Position numbers and translations under genes: made by a program. This document shows positions 34,423 through 44,400 of a DNA stretch of 64,000 nt, in pieces. The DNA lies in the NCBI GenBank assembly GCA_965153355.1, contig OZ231126.1, positions 61,442,001-61,506,000 on the forward strand, given 5' to 3'. The DNA is from Flaccisagitta enflata (lineage: Eukaryota > Chaetognatha > Sagittoidea > Aphragmophora). A model generated the notes under the pieces. It was not told the DNA's origin and ran no database searches. It worked only from the letters and a program-made list of their open reading frames with translations. Numbering within the stretch: position 1 is the first letter of the stretch; every line of letters starts with the position of its first letter.

Positions 34423-34616
34423 TTTTTAGTCGCGTGCTACGCGACTCTACACCCCCGGTCCGTCGGTTGGTTGGTTGGTCGATCCCCTTTTTACTTTTTT
34501 GGCGTTTTTGAGCTTTTTGAGCCTACTGCTCCTGCCCAAATGCTCTGTTGACCTTCTCAAGCGCAGCTGCTGCCCACCCGCATGTGACTGGGGTAGCCAT
34601 GTATCCGGTCTTGTTT
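34423..34616 (+). mobile_element. H1 hairpin-headed element
   Basis: TTTTTAGTCGCGTGCTACGC with pairing arm GCGACT, CTACACCCCCGGTCCGTC, GGTTGGTTGGTTGGTCG, CTGCTGCCCACCCGCATGTG and the far end GCCATGTATCCGGTCTTGTT. Confidence 0.8.
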
Positions 34617-35399
34617 TGTCTACCCTGTCTTCAAAAGCAACTGATACCAGCAAAAGATGTATTGTGTCAAAACGATTCATATTTCAAAATCCGGATTTTT
34701 TTCTATTTAAAAGCATATTTACTGCGGTTTTTTCATGCAAAATTTCAGCATTTTTTTTTCAACTGGTTTAGCCTCTACATAGTTTTTAAGAGTAACATCA
34801 TTTGAGGCAATTCAGCTTTACCTTTTAGACATGAAAGGAGGTGTCTCACTTCAAACCTCTGTAACTTTTAAACGCTTTGAGCTAGAATGCTGGATTGGTC
34901 TCAAATTAAAGATTTTTTGAAGGAGATTACACCAGATTTATGAAAGAAAGCATATTTTGCTGTATTCATATCGTTTTTATGCAGTTTTTCACTTTTTTTC
35001 ATGTTCCATCAATATTCCATGTAGGAGTTTCATCATTTTTGTTTAGAACATCTTATAGTTATGCACATAAAGAAAAAAAAAGTATACTAGTAATGAAAAT
35101 ATGCTAGATTGGGATAAGTTTTAATATTCTAAATCAATGTTTTGGCTTTTTGTATATAGTTATTGGGGCCTAACTCTTTTATTTTATATAAAAATTGCTA
35201 GATTTCAGTAAAATTTGGGTAAATTTAAAAATGATGTAGAGGCTAAACCAGTTGGAAAAAAGTGCTGAAATTTTGTATGAAAAAAATCTGAACAGTATCT
35301 GGGTCCGCGACGGAAGGGGGTTAAAGATCACCAATTCCGTAAGATCGCTATGACCGAAAGATCGCTAACCCTGTAAGTTTGCTAAAACTATAAGTATTT

Positions 35400-36480
35400 A
35401 CATTTAGAGCCACCATACAAAGTTTCATGCAAATCCGTTGAAAAATGAAAAAGTTATGCACATTTTTCACTTTTAGGCTAGTAGGGTGGTTGGGTGGTAG
35501 GCTGGTTTAGATAAATAGTGTGCGTTTGTTGAGTTCTTCCATTTAGAGACTCCATACCAAGTTTCAACCAATTTGGTTGAAAAATGTCCAATTTGTAAGT
35601 TTTTTACTTTTAGGCCGGTAAGCTGGTTGGGGTAGGTTGGTTTTGGCCGGTTAGCATGCTCAACCATTAAAATCACATATATGTGTTAGTCCTTCCATTT
35701 AGAGACTCCATACCAAATTTCAACCAAATTGGTTGCGCCAAAGATATGCATATTTATCACTTTTTGGCTGGTAGGCTGGTTGGGTGGTAGGCTGGTTTGA
35801 CAGGATAAATAGTGCGCATATGTTGAGTTCTTCCATTTAGAGACCTCATACCAAGTTTCAACCAAATTAGTTGAAAATCAAGTTATGCAAGTTTTTTTTT
35901 TTAGGCCTGGTTGGGTGTGGTAGGTCGGTTTGGCAGTTAGCATGCTCAAATGCATATAAATCACACACACATGTTGAGTCCTTCCATTTAGAGACTCCAT
36001 ACCAAATTTCAGCAAAATCGGTTGAAAAATGCCAAAGTTATACGTTTTTTCACTTTTGTAATCTGGTTGGGTGGTGGCTGGTTTGACAGGATAAATAGTG
36101 CGCATATGTTGAGTTCTTCCATTTAGAGACCCCATCAAGTTTCAACCAAATCAGTTGAAAAATGACAAAAGTTATGCAAGTTTTACTTTTAGGCTGGTTA
36201 GCTGGTTGGTGATAGTCAGTTTGGCAGTTAGCATGCTCAAATGCATATAAATCATATACATATGTTGAGTCCTTCCATTTAGAGACTCCATACCAAATTT
36301 CAGCCAAATTGGTTGAAAAATGCCAAAGTTATGCACGTTTTTCACTTTTAGGCCGGTAGGCTGGTTGGGCCGGTTGGGTTGGTCGGATCACAAAAATCGG
36401 ATAGGATGTAAAGCGCCTTACCCTAGTACAACTTCCCACCAAATATGAAGCAAATCGGTCAAAGCACAAAAAAGTTATCC
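35400..36480 (+). repeat. Tandem array, about 150-bp units (6-7 copies)
   Basis: TCCATTTAGAGACTCCATAC recurs near 35539, 35692, 35835, 35985, 36118 and 36275, each followed by CAA.TTTCA.CCAAATTGGTTG, AAAAATG..AAAGTTATGCA, TTTTTCACTTTTAGGC and GGTAGGCTGGTTGGG. Alternate units carry AGATAAATAGTGTGCGT-like or GCATGCTCAA..ATAAATCA phrases, suggesting a dimeric higher-order period of about 300 bp. Confidence 0.8.
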
Positions 36481-36498
36481 ATTTTTCAAAATGAACAC

Positions 36499-36530
<32 letters not shown>

Positions 36531-36583
36531 CACCCACCCGCCTTAAATTATAGTCCGCGTCGGAATGATATTCCGTCGCGGAC
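36481..36583 (+). other. (GAC)n followed by a strong hairpin
   Basis: GACGACGACGACGACGAC at about 36505-36530, then at 36553-36583 GTCCGCGTCGGAAT, loop GAT, ATTCCGTCGCGGAC, a 14-bp stem with one mismatch, followed by AAAAA. A similar hairpin-plus-A-run is at 58524-58553. Confidence 0.7.
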
Positions 36584-36774
36584 AAAAATGCAGTAAATAT
36601 CCTTTCAGATAGAAAAAATCCGAATTTTGAAATATGAATCGTTTTGACACAATATATCTTTTGCTGGTATCAGTTGCTTTTGAAGACAGGGTATGATTTG
36701 GGTTTTGTTGCATGTTTTTCTTCACCGTTGAGAAAAAACCTACTGATATAGTGATATTATCATTTTCTGTTCCA

Positions 36775-36850
36775 AAGTCGACTGTGAACATCACAGACCA
36801 ACGGATGGACTGACAAAGCCTCTTGTAGAGTTGTGTGTCCGTAACAAAAA
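36775..36850 (-). mobile_element. H3 head fragment
   Basis: GACCAACGGATGGACTGACA, AAGCCTCTTGTAGAG, then TTGTGTGTCCGTAACAAAAAA, a decayed AGTTGCG stem. No body is present. Confidence 0.55.
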
Positions 36851-37082
36851 ATGAGAGCACTTGTGCTTGAGTATCTGCAAACTGCTGCTGGTAGGCGGCA
36901 TACAGCGCTAATTTCCTCAATTTTTCTCCCAAGTTCGATTTCTTATAACAAGTGCAGACGTTTGCAGCTATCGAGGCACCGCGGTAGCGGCCACCACTAC
37001 CACCGTTGTTGCCACCATCGCCATTGTTGCTACGCCGGGTCGAGAAAATGAAGGCGGCCAGAGGCGGAAAAGCCATCGTCAT
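36851..37082. other. GC-richer segment, possible exon remnant on minus strand
   Basis: GAGCACTTGTGCTTGAGTAT and CTGCAAACTGCTG.TGGTAG recur at 54236-54290. 36980-37030 is ACC/GCC-rich. On the minus strand it encodes a Gly/Asn-rich run (within ORF 36543-37148) that may be coding in origin, but it is continuous with transposon sequence and I do not call a gene. Confidence 0.25.
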
Positions 37083-37330
37083 CATCACATTTGCGTTAGA
37101 GATACCTGGGGGCAACAAGCCTCGACGTTGACGATATTTTATAAGCACACGACTAAATGAAAGCTATCCAGATAGTAAGAGAGTATGAATCTGAAAGGTC
37201 TGATGCCTGTTCCGTTATATGTTGTTTAAAATTTGAAGTCTTCACAGTTCACCCCATTATTTACCACCGAGCCTCTGTCAATGTTGGGGGAATAAAACAA
37301 CTTGATGGATACGTTTGAAACTTGATGCAG
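37083..37330 (+). repeat. Duplicated block, copy A
   Basis: CTGGGGGCAACAAGCCTCGA to AAACTTGATGCAGCAG is nearly identical (a few substitutions) to 40508-40738. Contains ACACGACTAAATGAAAGCTA, a partial version of which is near 54560. Confidence 0.85.
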
Positions 37331-37584
37331 CAGTCGTCCACGTCACGTCACGTCAAAGTGTACACGCTGATGCCGTAGCCACAGTCGTCCAGCACCTCCA
37401 ACAACACACCGTAGACCGCTTCCAAAGATCGTCCTCGACGGCGCCTTGGAGGCCGCAACATGATACGACTCTCAAACGAAAACAGCTTGAATTATTTTAT
37501 AACCTAGTACAGGACGATTTCAGCAAGAGGCTCACACTTGGCGATGAAAAATTCGCACTTTCAGAATTGGATTTTTTGGAATGA
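37315..37584 (+). CDS. Uncertain 89-codon ORF related to 38.8 kb
   Basis: The ORF starts at the end of duplicated block A, so its first residues (MKLDAAVVHV) are shared with the repeat copy at 40716. Residues about 18-45 (ADAVATVVQHLQ, then RFQRSSS) resemble the ORF at 38767 (ADAVAAIISNLQ, then RIPSSSS). Differences between the two are mostly conservative or silent (GCT/GCC, V/I, T/A), as expected of formerly coding sequence. The C-terminal part is Leu/Asp/Phe-rich with no known domain. It could be an exon, a gene remnant or chance. I do not recognise the family. Confidence 0.25.
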   Translation: MKLDAAVVHVTSRQSVHADAVATVVQHLQQHTVDRFQRSSSTAPWRPQHDTTLKRKQLELFYNLVQDDFSKRLTLGDEKFALSELDFLE

Positions 37585-38766
37585 CTGTAGTCGAATTGTG
37601 AATCTAAATATCTGGACAACGAGAATCAGCAATTGTTTTTACTTAATGGCGCCCCTATCAGCCCACAGGGGGGGGGGGCGCTAAGAGAGGTGGGGGAGGA
37701 AATTTTTTTTTGTTAAAAAAAGTTGGTCTCAATCGATTCAGAATTGTCTGGTACGTACAAAAATCATGTTTTCAAAATTTTGATTTTTTTTGACAAAATT
37801 TGGTTTTTACGAAGTCCGTCTCGCGTCAAGCCTCACGTCCCCTGAGGATATATGGGGGGGGGGGAGGTGGAGACCAATTTTCAAGGTGGACACTGTTAGC
37901 ATTATCAATTTATAAGACTCACGTAATCATTTGTACTATAACTGACTGTAAAACCTACAGACTAGAGACGTAAAAGAATTTAGGCAACGTTTTGCCTGTG
38001 AAATGTTGAGAAACCGTAATTGTCCGAAATTCAATTTTCACCCTTTAGATCGTGAAAATCAGGTCAAGCCGAGCTAAACTTATCTTGATTGCGTACCACT
38101 AGGTTGAACCAACATATGCGAGTCATTGCGAATTCATTAAGAACTTTTTCAGAGAAAATTTTACAACTGATATTTGTTGGACGTAGATGGGACAATTAAA
38201 TTGTTGAAAAACCGTAATTGTCCGAAATTCAAAATCCTCCAATAGAAATTCTATCTCATACTTTTTTACGCTATTTTTTTTTCAGCGGTCTTCCTCAGGA
38301 AATGTGGGGTGACGGAAGCCTTTGTTTAATGGCTCTTTTGCCCATTATGTAGACTATATTGAATCTATTAGGAATTCCCTTTAAATTTGTCCAAAAATTC
38401 CTGATTTTCCTCCTCCACTCACAGATGCTATCAATATACAAAATTGAACTTGTTCAAATCGCGAGGAGGATTGTATCTGTTAAACATGACCAAACAGTAT
38501 CAACAAATGTCCGTGGTCCCTTAAAACATGTATTAGACCTCAAGATAATGCTTAAATAAGTACTGTGACATTTTTGTTACAAAAAAATGAAGTGTTAAAT
38601 TGACCTCGTATGGACGTATTTTTCAAGAATAAAAATAATTCTATCTGCTTTAGCCTGCTTAAAATCATGCTAATATGCCTCCTTAAACATTTAAAGGTGA
38701 TGACATAAATGGCAAGTTCCTAGTTCATTAGTAATGCGCTCTCAGCCATGGGCTGGTCAGTGAAAA
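37585..38766. repeat. Non-coding stretch with G-runs and dispersed segments
   Basis: 37640-37905 (GGCGCCCCTATCAGCCCACA, a G-run, CAATCGATTCAGAATTGTCT, a second G-run at 37855) resembles 60620-60830. At about 38003 and 38203 the phrase AAACCGTAATTGTCCGAAAT occurs twice about 200 bp apart. The ORF at 38359-38559 is unsupported. Confidence 0.45.
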
Positions 38767-39560
38767 TTGATGTGTGAGCCTCTTGCTGAATTTGTGCTAC
38801 AGCACTCTACCACATTCAGGTTTAGGGCCGATGCCGTAGCTGCAATCATCAGTAACCTCCAATACCCCATCCACCGCATCCCTAGTTCTTCGTCACTGGC
38901 GGTTGCGGTACTGCAACTTCATCAACGTCCAGAATGCAAACGACTTAAACGATTCGCTTCAAAATTGCAGTGCACCTACATCCCATCAAGCTGCACCTAC
39001 ATCCCATCAAGCTGCACCAGCATACCAAATTGCATTGACATCTGAGGTTCCCGAGTGTGTCAACGCTTCCCGAGTGTGTAATGCCTCCCGGGTTCGAACC
39101 ACTGCCGCGCCAACAATTTCAGCAGCTCCTCAATTGAAAGCCTCTCATCAGATTGTCATCAGCCTCGGTAAAAAGGTGCAAGGCAACAAACTTCATCGAC
39201 TTACTCCTTCAATTCGGCCCTGACAAACCCGCAGCGCCTTGTGGACGCCGCCAAATCGTCGGCGACGCCAGGCATCTTAAGGACATCACCCACGTTGTGC
39301 CTCATATCTTCTAAATGGCTGGGTTTACAGCATTGAAACTTCTCATAGATGTACATCTTGACATCCTGATGTCCTTCAGATACGCGTAGCCGCCCTCATT
39401 CACTCACTCAGCCCCTCACGCAGCTCATGTACGACGCAATTCATCACAACTTCCAAACGCCTTGGACTACAGAGTTGAAACTTAATACAGAACTTAAACT
39501 AAACTTCCTCTACATTGTCAACAATCTCATCCTTGCTCATACGCTCAGCTGCTCATGCAG
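38767..39560 (+). pseudogene. GC-richer gene-remnant candidate
   Basis: Overlapping open frames at 38767-39045 and 38903-39223 cover a patch clearly richer in GC than its flanks. The first frame contains RADAVAAIISNLQ, related to the ORF at 37315. A 22-bp direct repeat (CACCTACATCCCATCAAGCT core) lies at 38972-39014, where the two frames overlap. No single frame stays open past 39223, yet the sequence to about 39560 keeps a coding-like base composition. Most likely a decayed exon. Family not recognised. Confidence 0.3.
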
Positions 39561-39594
39561 CTCAGTTCCTGTAACAAATTCAGAGAATTGGAAT

Positions 39595-39699
39595 GGGTTT
39601 CAATGACATAAAGGGTGATTTTCAAAGAAATTAGCCCCTCTCAATCAAGAAACTGAATCAAAATGGTTATTAAAGAAAAGTTACATTCAGTTTAAGAAA
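39595..39699 (+). repeat. Truncated satellite-2 fragment, copy 1
   Basis: GGAATGGGTTTCAATGACAT and AGGGTGATTTTCA are satellite-2 phrases. They are followed by TTAGCCCCTCTCAATCAAGA and TTACATTCAGTTTAAGAAAA. The same composite recurs at 40745-40850, each time directly before the 28-bp minisatellite. Confidence 0.75.
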
Positions 39700-40510
39700 A
39701 CAGACAATTGTACTTTGTCAAAGAGGACAGACAATTAAACTTTGTCAAGAGGACAGACAATTATACTTTGTCAAGAGGCCAGACAAAAGTGTAGTTTGTC
39801 AGGAGGACAGACAATCATGTGGTTTGTCAAACAGGACAGACAATTGTGTAGTTTGTCAAGAGGACAGACAAAGTAGTTTGTCAAGAGGACAGACAATCAC
39901 ATAGTTTGGCTATCTTAACAGACAATCATGTAGTTTTTCAATCTTGACAGACAATCACGTAGTTTGTCAATCTTGACAGACAATCATGTAGTTTGTCAAT
40001 CTTGACAGACAATCATGTAGTTTGTCAATCTTGACAGACAATCATGTAGTTTGTCAAGAGGACAGACAATCATGTAGTTTGTCAATCTTGACAGACAATC
40101 ATGTAGTTTGTCAATCTTGACAGACAATCATGTAGTTTGTCAAGAGGACAGACAATCGTGTAGTTTGTCAAGAGGACAGACAATCGTGTAGTTTGTCTAG
40201 AGGACAGACAATCGTGTAGTTTGTCTAGAGGACAGACAATCGTGTAGTTTGTCTAGAGGACAGACAATCGTGTAGTTTGTCTAGAGGACACAGACAATCG
40301 TGTAGTTTGTCTAGAGGACAGACAATCGTGTAGTTTGTCTAGAGGACAGACAATCGTGTAGTTTGTCTAGAGGACAGACAATCGTGTAGTTTGTCTAGAG
40401 GACAGACAATCGTGTAGTTTGTCTAGAGGACAGACAATCGTGTAGTTTGTCTGGAGGACAGACAATCGTGTAGTTTGTCTAGGGCACAGACAATCGTGTG
40501 GTTTGTCTGG
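39700..40510 (+). repeat. 28-bp minisatellite, about 29 units
   Basis: The unit has inverted ends AGACAA..TTGTCT around CGTGTAGT. The left half is heterogeneous (TCAATCTTGACAG and TCAAGAGGACAG variants); the right half from about 40190 is homogeneous (TCTAGAGGACAG). It joins directly to duplicated block B. There are no unique spacers, so it is not CRISPR. Confidence 0.9.
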
Positions 40511-40744
40511 GGGCAACAAGCCTCGATGTTGACGATATTTTATAAGCACACGACTAAATGAAAGCTATCCAGATGGTAAGAGAGTATGAATCTGAAAGGT
40601 CTGATGCCTGTTCCGTTATATGTTGTTTAAAATTTGAAGTCTTCACAGTTCACCCCATTATTTACCACCGAGCCTCTGTCAATGTTGGGGGAATAAAACA
40701 ACTTGATGGATACGTTTGAAACTTGATGCAGCAGTTGTCCACGT
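40508..40744 (+). repeat. Duplicated block, copy B
   Basis: Nearly identical to 37083-37330. It is followed by GGAATGGGTTTCAATGACAT instead of the 37.3-kb ORF sequence, which marks the duplication edge at GCAGCAG.TGTCCACGT. Confidence 0.85.
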
Positions 40745-41091
40745 GGAATGGGTTTCAATGACATCAAGGGTGATTTTCAAATTAGCCCCTCTCAATCAAG
40801 AAACTGAATCAAAATGGTTATTAAAGAAAAGTTACATTCAGTTTAAGAAAACAGACAATTGTACTTTGTCAAAGAGGACAGACAATTGTAGTTTGTCAAG
40901 AGGCCAGACAAAAGTGTAGTTTGTCAAGAGCACAGACAATCATGTGGTTTGTCAAACAGGACAGACAATTGTGTAGTTTGTCTAGAGGACAGACAATCGT
41001 GTAGTTTGTCTAGAGGACAGACAATCGTGTAGTTTGTCTAGAGGACAGACAATCGTGTAGTTTGTCTAGAGGACAGACAATCGTGTAGTTT
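40745..41091 (+). repeat. Satellite-2 fragment copy 2 plus shorter 28-bp array
   Basis: 40745-40850 repeats 39595-39699; 40851-41091 has about eight 28-bp units of the same family, ending at a TGAGGTCAGACTGGTCTGG junction with the 18-bp array. Confidence 0.85.
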
Positions 41092-41102
41092 TGCATGAGG
41101 TC

Positions 41103-41416
41103 AGACTGGTCTGGTGATGCTGACTGGTTTGGTGAAGCTGACTAGTCTGGTGATGCTGACAGGTCTAGTGAGGCTGACAGGTCTAGTGAGGCTGACTGGT
41201 CTGCTGATGCTGACTGGTCTGCTGATGCTGACTGGTCTGCTGATGCTGACTGGTCTGCTGATGCTGACTGGTCTGCTGATGCTGACTGGTCTGCTGATGC
41301 TGACTGGTCCTTGGTCTTATCCTGACCCTCTCTCTTAGCCCCTCCCTTCTGCTGATGCTGACTGGTCTGCTGATGCTGACTGGTCTGCTGATGCTGACTG
41401 GTCTAGTGGTGCTAAC
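41103..41416 (+). repeat. 18-bp minisatellite (GATGCTGACTGGTCTGCT)
   Basis: About 16 units with an insertion of satellite-2-like TCTTAGCCCCTCCCTTCT at 41331-41349. The same 18-mer, inverted, sits exactly at the satellite-2 orientation switches at 46932-47041 and 50527-50652. The ORF 41114-41338 (LTGLLM)n is read-through. Confidence 0.9.
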
Positions 41417-44400
41417 TGGCCTTCAAACCCATTCAGATCATCCAAATTGGTTCTATATCCCCTGATAAACCCCTCTCTCTTAGCCCCTCCCATTCAAGAA
41501 AATGAACCATAATGACAACTAAAGAAAAATTTCATTCAGGCTCTACCTCTTAAAAAAACCAATAATTCTTCAATTTGAAGATTTCATTCTAGTCCATTCA
41601 GGTTTTTTTTTGGGCTCTACCCTAAGAGGTAGAGCCTGAATGAAATTTTTCTTTAGTTATCATTATGGTTCAGTTTCTTGAATGGGAGGGGCTAAGAGGT
41701 AAGGGTTTTACGGGGGATTTGGAACCAAACTTGATGGTCTGAAGGAAACTGAATGGACTCAAACAGACTAAATCCCCCGTTAAACCCCTAACTCTTAGCC
41801 CCTCCCATTCAAGAAACTGTACCATAATGACAACTAAAGAAAAATTTCATTCAAGCTCTACCTCTTAGGGTAGAGCCCGAATGAAAACTTGAATGGACTT
41901 GAATGAAATCTTCAAATTGAAGAATTATTGGTGCTTTTGAGTTGAGTTCCTAGAATGGGAGGGGCTAAAAGGAAGGGGTTTATAGGGGGATTTAGGATGA
42001 TTGGAATGAATTTGAATGGACTTGAATGGGCTGGAATGAATTGGAATGGGTTTCAATGACATTAAGGGTGATTTTCATAGAAATTTCAATCGGATTGGAA
42101 TGGCTTTGAACGAGTTGGAATGGGTTGTAATGAAATTTCTGTTGGAACCCATCACAAGTCATTCATACCCATTCAAATCCATTCAAGTCCATTCAAGTCC
42201 ATTCAAGTTCATTCAGGTTCATTCAGGCCCTCAAAATTGGTTCTAAATCCCCCGTTAAACCCCTACCTCTTAGCCCCTCCCATTCAAGAAACTGAACCAT
42301 AATGACAACTAAAGAAAAATTTCATTCAAGCTCTACCTCTTAGGGTAGAGCCCGAATGAAAACTTGAATGGACTTGAATGAAATCTTCAAAATGAAGAAT
42401 TATTGGTTCTTTTGAGTTGAGTTCCTAGAATGGGAGGGGCTAAAAGGTAGGGGTTTATAGGGGGATTTAGACTGGATTGGAATGGATTTGAATGGACTTG
42501 AATGGGGAATGGGTTTCAATGACATCGAGGGTGATTTTCATAGAAATTTCAACCAGATTGGAATGGCTTTGAACAAGTTGGAATGGGTTGTAATGAAATT
42601 CTTGTTGGAACCCATCACAAGTCATTCAAACCCATTCAAATCCATTCAAGTCCATTCAAATTCATTCAGGCCATCAAAATTGGTTCTAAATCTGGGTAAA
42701 CCTCATCTTAGCCCCTCCCATTCAAAAACCAGACATAATGATAACTAAAGAAAAATTTCATTCAAATACTCTGTTATAGGTAGGCGTGAATAACGAATGG
42801 ACTTGAATGAAATCTTCAAAATGAGGAATTATTGGTTCTTTTGAGTTGAGTTCCTAGAATGGGAGGGGCTAAAAGGTAGGGGTTTATAAGAGATTTAGAC
42901 TTGTTGGAATGGATTTGAATGGACTTGAATGGAATTGAGATAGGTTTTTAATGACGTTAGATTTTCATGAAAATTTAAAGCAAATTGGAATTAGCTTAAT
43001 GTTGGAATGGGTTGTAATAAATTCTGTTGGAACCCATCACAAGTCATTCAAACCCATTCAAATCCATTCAAGTCCATTCAAGTTCATTCAGGCCATCAAA
43101 ATTGGTTCTAATCCCGTTAAACCTACCTCTTAGCCCCTCCCATTCAAGAAACTAACCATAATGATAACTAAAGAAAAATTTCATTCAAGCTCTACCCCTT
43201 AGGGTAGAGCCCGAATGAAAACTTGAATGGACTTGAATGAAATCTTCAAAATGAAGAATTATTGGTTCTTTTGAGTTGAGTTCCTAGAATGGGAGGGGCT
43301 AAAAGGTAGGGGTTTATAGGGGGATTTAGACTGGATTGGAATGGATTTGAATGGACTTGAATGAATTGGAATGGGTTTCAATGACATCAAGGGTGATTTT
43401 CATAGAAATTTCAACCAGATTGGAATGGCTTTGAACAAGTTGGAATGGGTTGTAATAAAATTCTTGTTGGAACCCATCACAAGTCATTCCAACCCATTCA
43501 AATCCATTCAAGTCCATTCAAATCCATTCAAATCCATTCAAGTTCATTCAGGCCATCAAAATTGGTTCTAAATCCCCCGTTAAACCCCTACCTCTTAGCC
43601 CCTCCCATTCAAGAAACTGAACCATAATGATAACTAAAGAAAAATTTCATTCAAGCTCTACCCCTTAGGGTAGAGCGTGAATGAAAACTTGAATGGACTT
43701 GAATGAAATCTTCAAAATGAAGAATTATTGGTTCTTTTGAGTTGAGTTCCTAGAATGGGAGGGGCTAAAAGGTAGGGGTTTATAGGGGGATTTAGACTGG
43801 ATTGGAATGGATTTGAATGGACTTGAATGGGCTTGAATGAATTGGAATGGGTTTCAATGACATTAAGGGAGATTTTCATAGAAATTTCAACCGGATTGGA
43901 ATGGCTTTGAACAAGTTGGAATGGGTTGTAATGAGATTCCTGTTGGAACCCATCACAAGTCATTCAAACCCATTCAAATCCATTCAAGTCCATTCAAGTT
44001 CATTCAGGCCATCAAAATTGGTTCTAAATCCCCCGTTAAACCCCTACCTCTTAGCCCCTCCCATTCAAGAAACTAAACCATAATGATAACTAAAGAAAAA
44101 TTTCATTCAAGCTCTACCCCTTAGGGTAGAGCCCGAATGAAAACTTGAATGGACTTGAATGAAATCTTCAAAATGAAGAATTATTGGTTCTTTTGAGTTG
44201 AGTTCCTAGAATGGGAGGGGCTAAAAGGTAGGGGTTTATAGGGGGATTTAGACTGGATTGGAATGGATTTGAATGGACTTGAATGGGCTTGAATGAATTG
44301 GAATGGGTTTCAATGACATTGGTTGAAATTTCTATAAAATCACCCATGAAAATGCAACCCATGTCATTCAGCCATTCAAGTCATTAAATCCATTCAATCA

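Larger units (their letters stand above)
34622..36693. mobile_element. Composite element with about 105-bp inverted ends
   Basis: 34622-34728 and 36590-36693 are inverted copies with few differences: ACCCTGTCTTCAAAAGCAAC, TGATACCAGCAAAAGAT, TATTGTGTCAAAACGATTC, ATATTTCAAAAT. Just inside the left arm a second inverted pair (34728-34776 versus 35225-35290, AACTGGTTTAGCCTCTACAT and its complement) forms a nested foldback. The rest is the about 150-bp tandem array at 35400-36400. No coding capacity was recognised; the minus ORF 36543-37148 merely reads through the right arm. Confidence 0.6.

Noticed and set aside
36543-37148. 201-codon minus ORF
   Set aside because: It runs through a composite element's inverted end, a strong hairpin and an H3 head fragment. 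Only a Gly/Asn-rich part could be coding and it has no independent support.
39083-39105. tRNA-like B box (GGGTTCGAACC)
   Set aside because: No A box, no cloverleaf arms and no acceptor pairing could be found around it.
39700-40510. Possible CRISPR array (regular 28-bp period with short inverted ends)
   Set aside because: There are no unique spacers; the repeat is continuous, and the genome context is eukaryotic.
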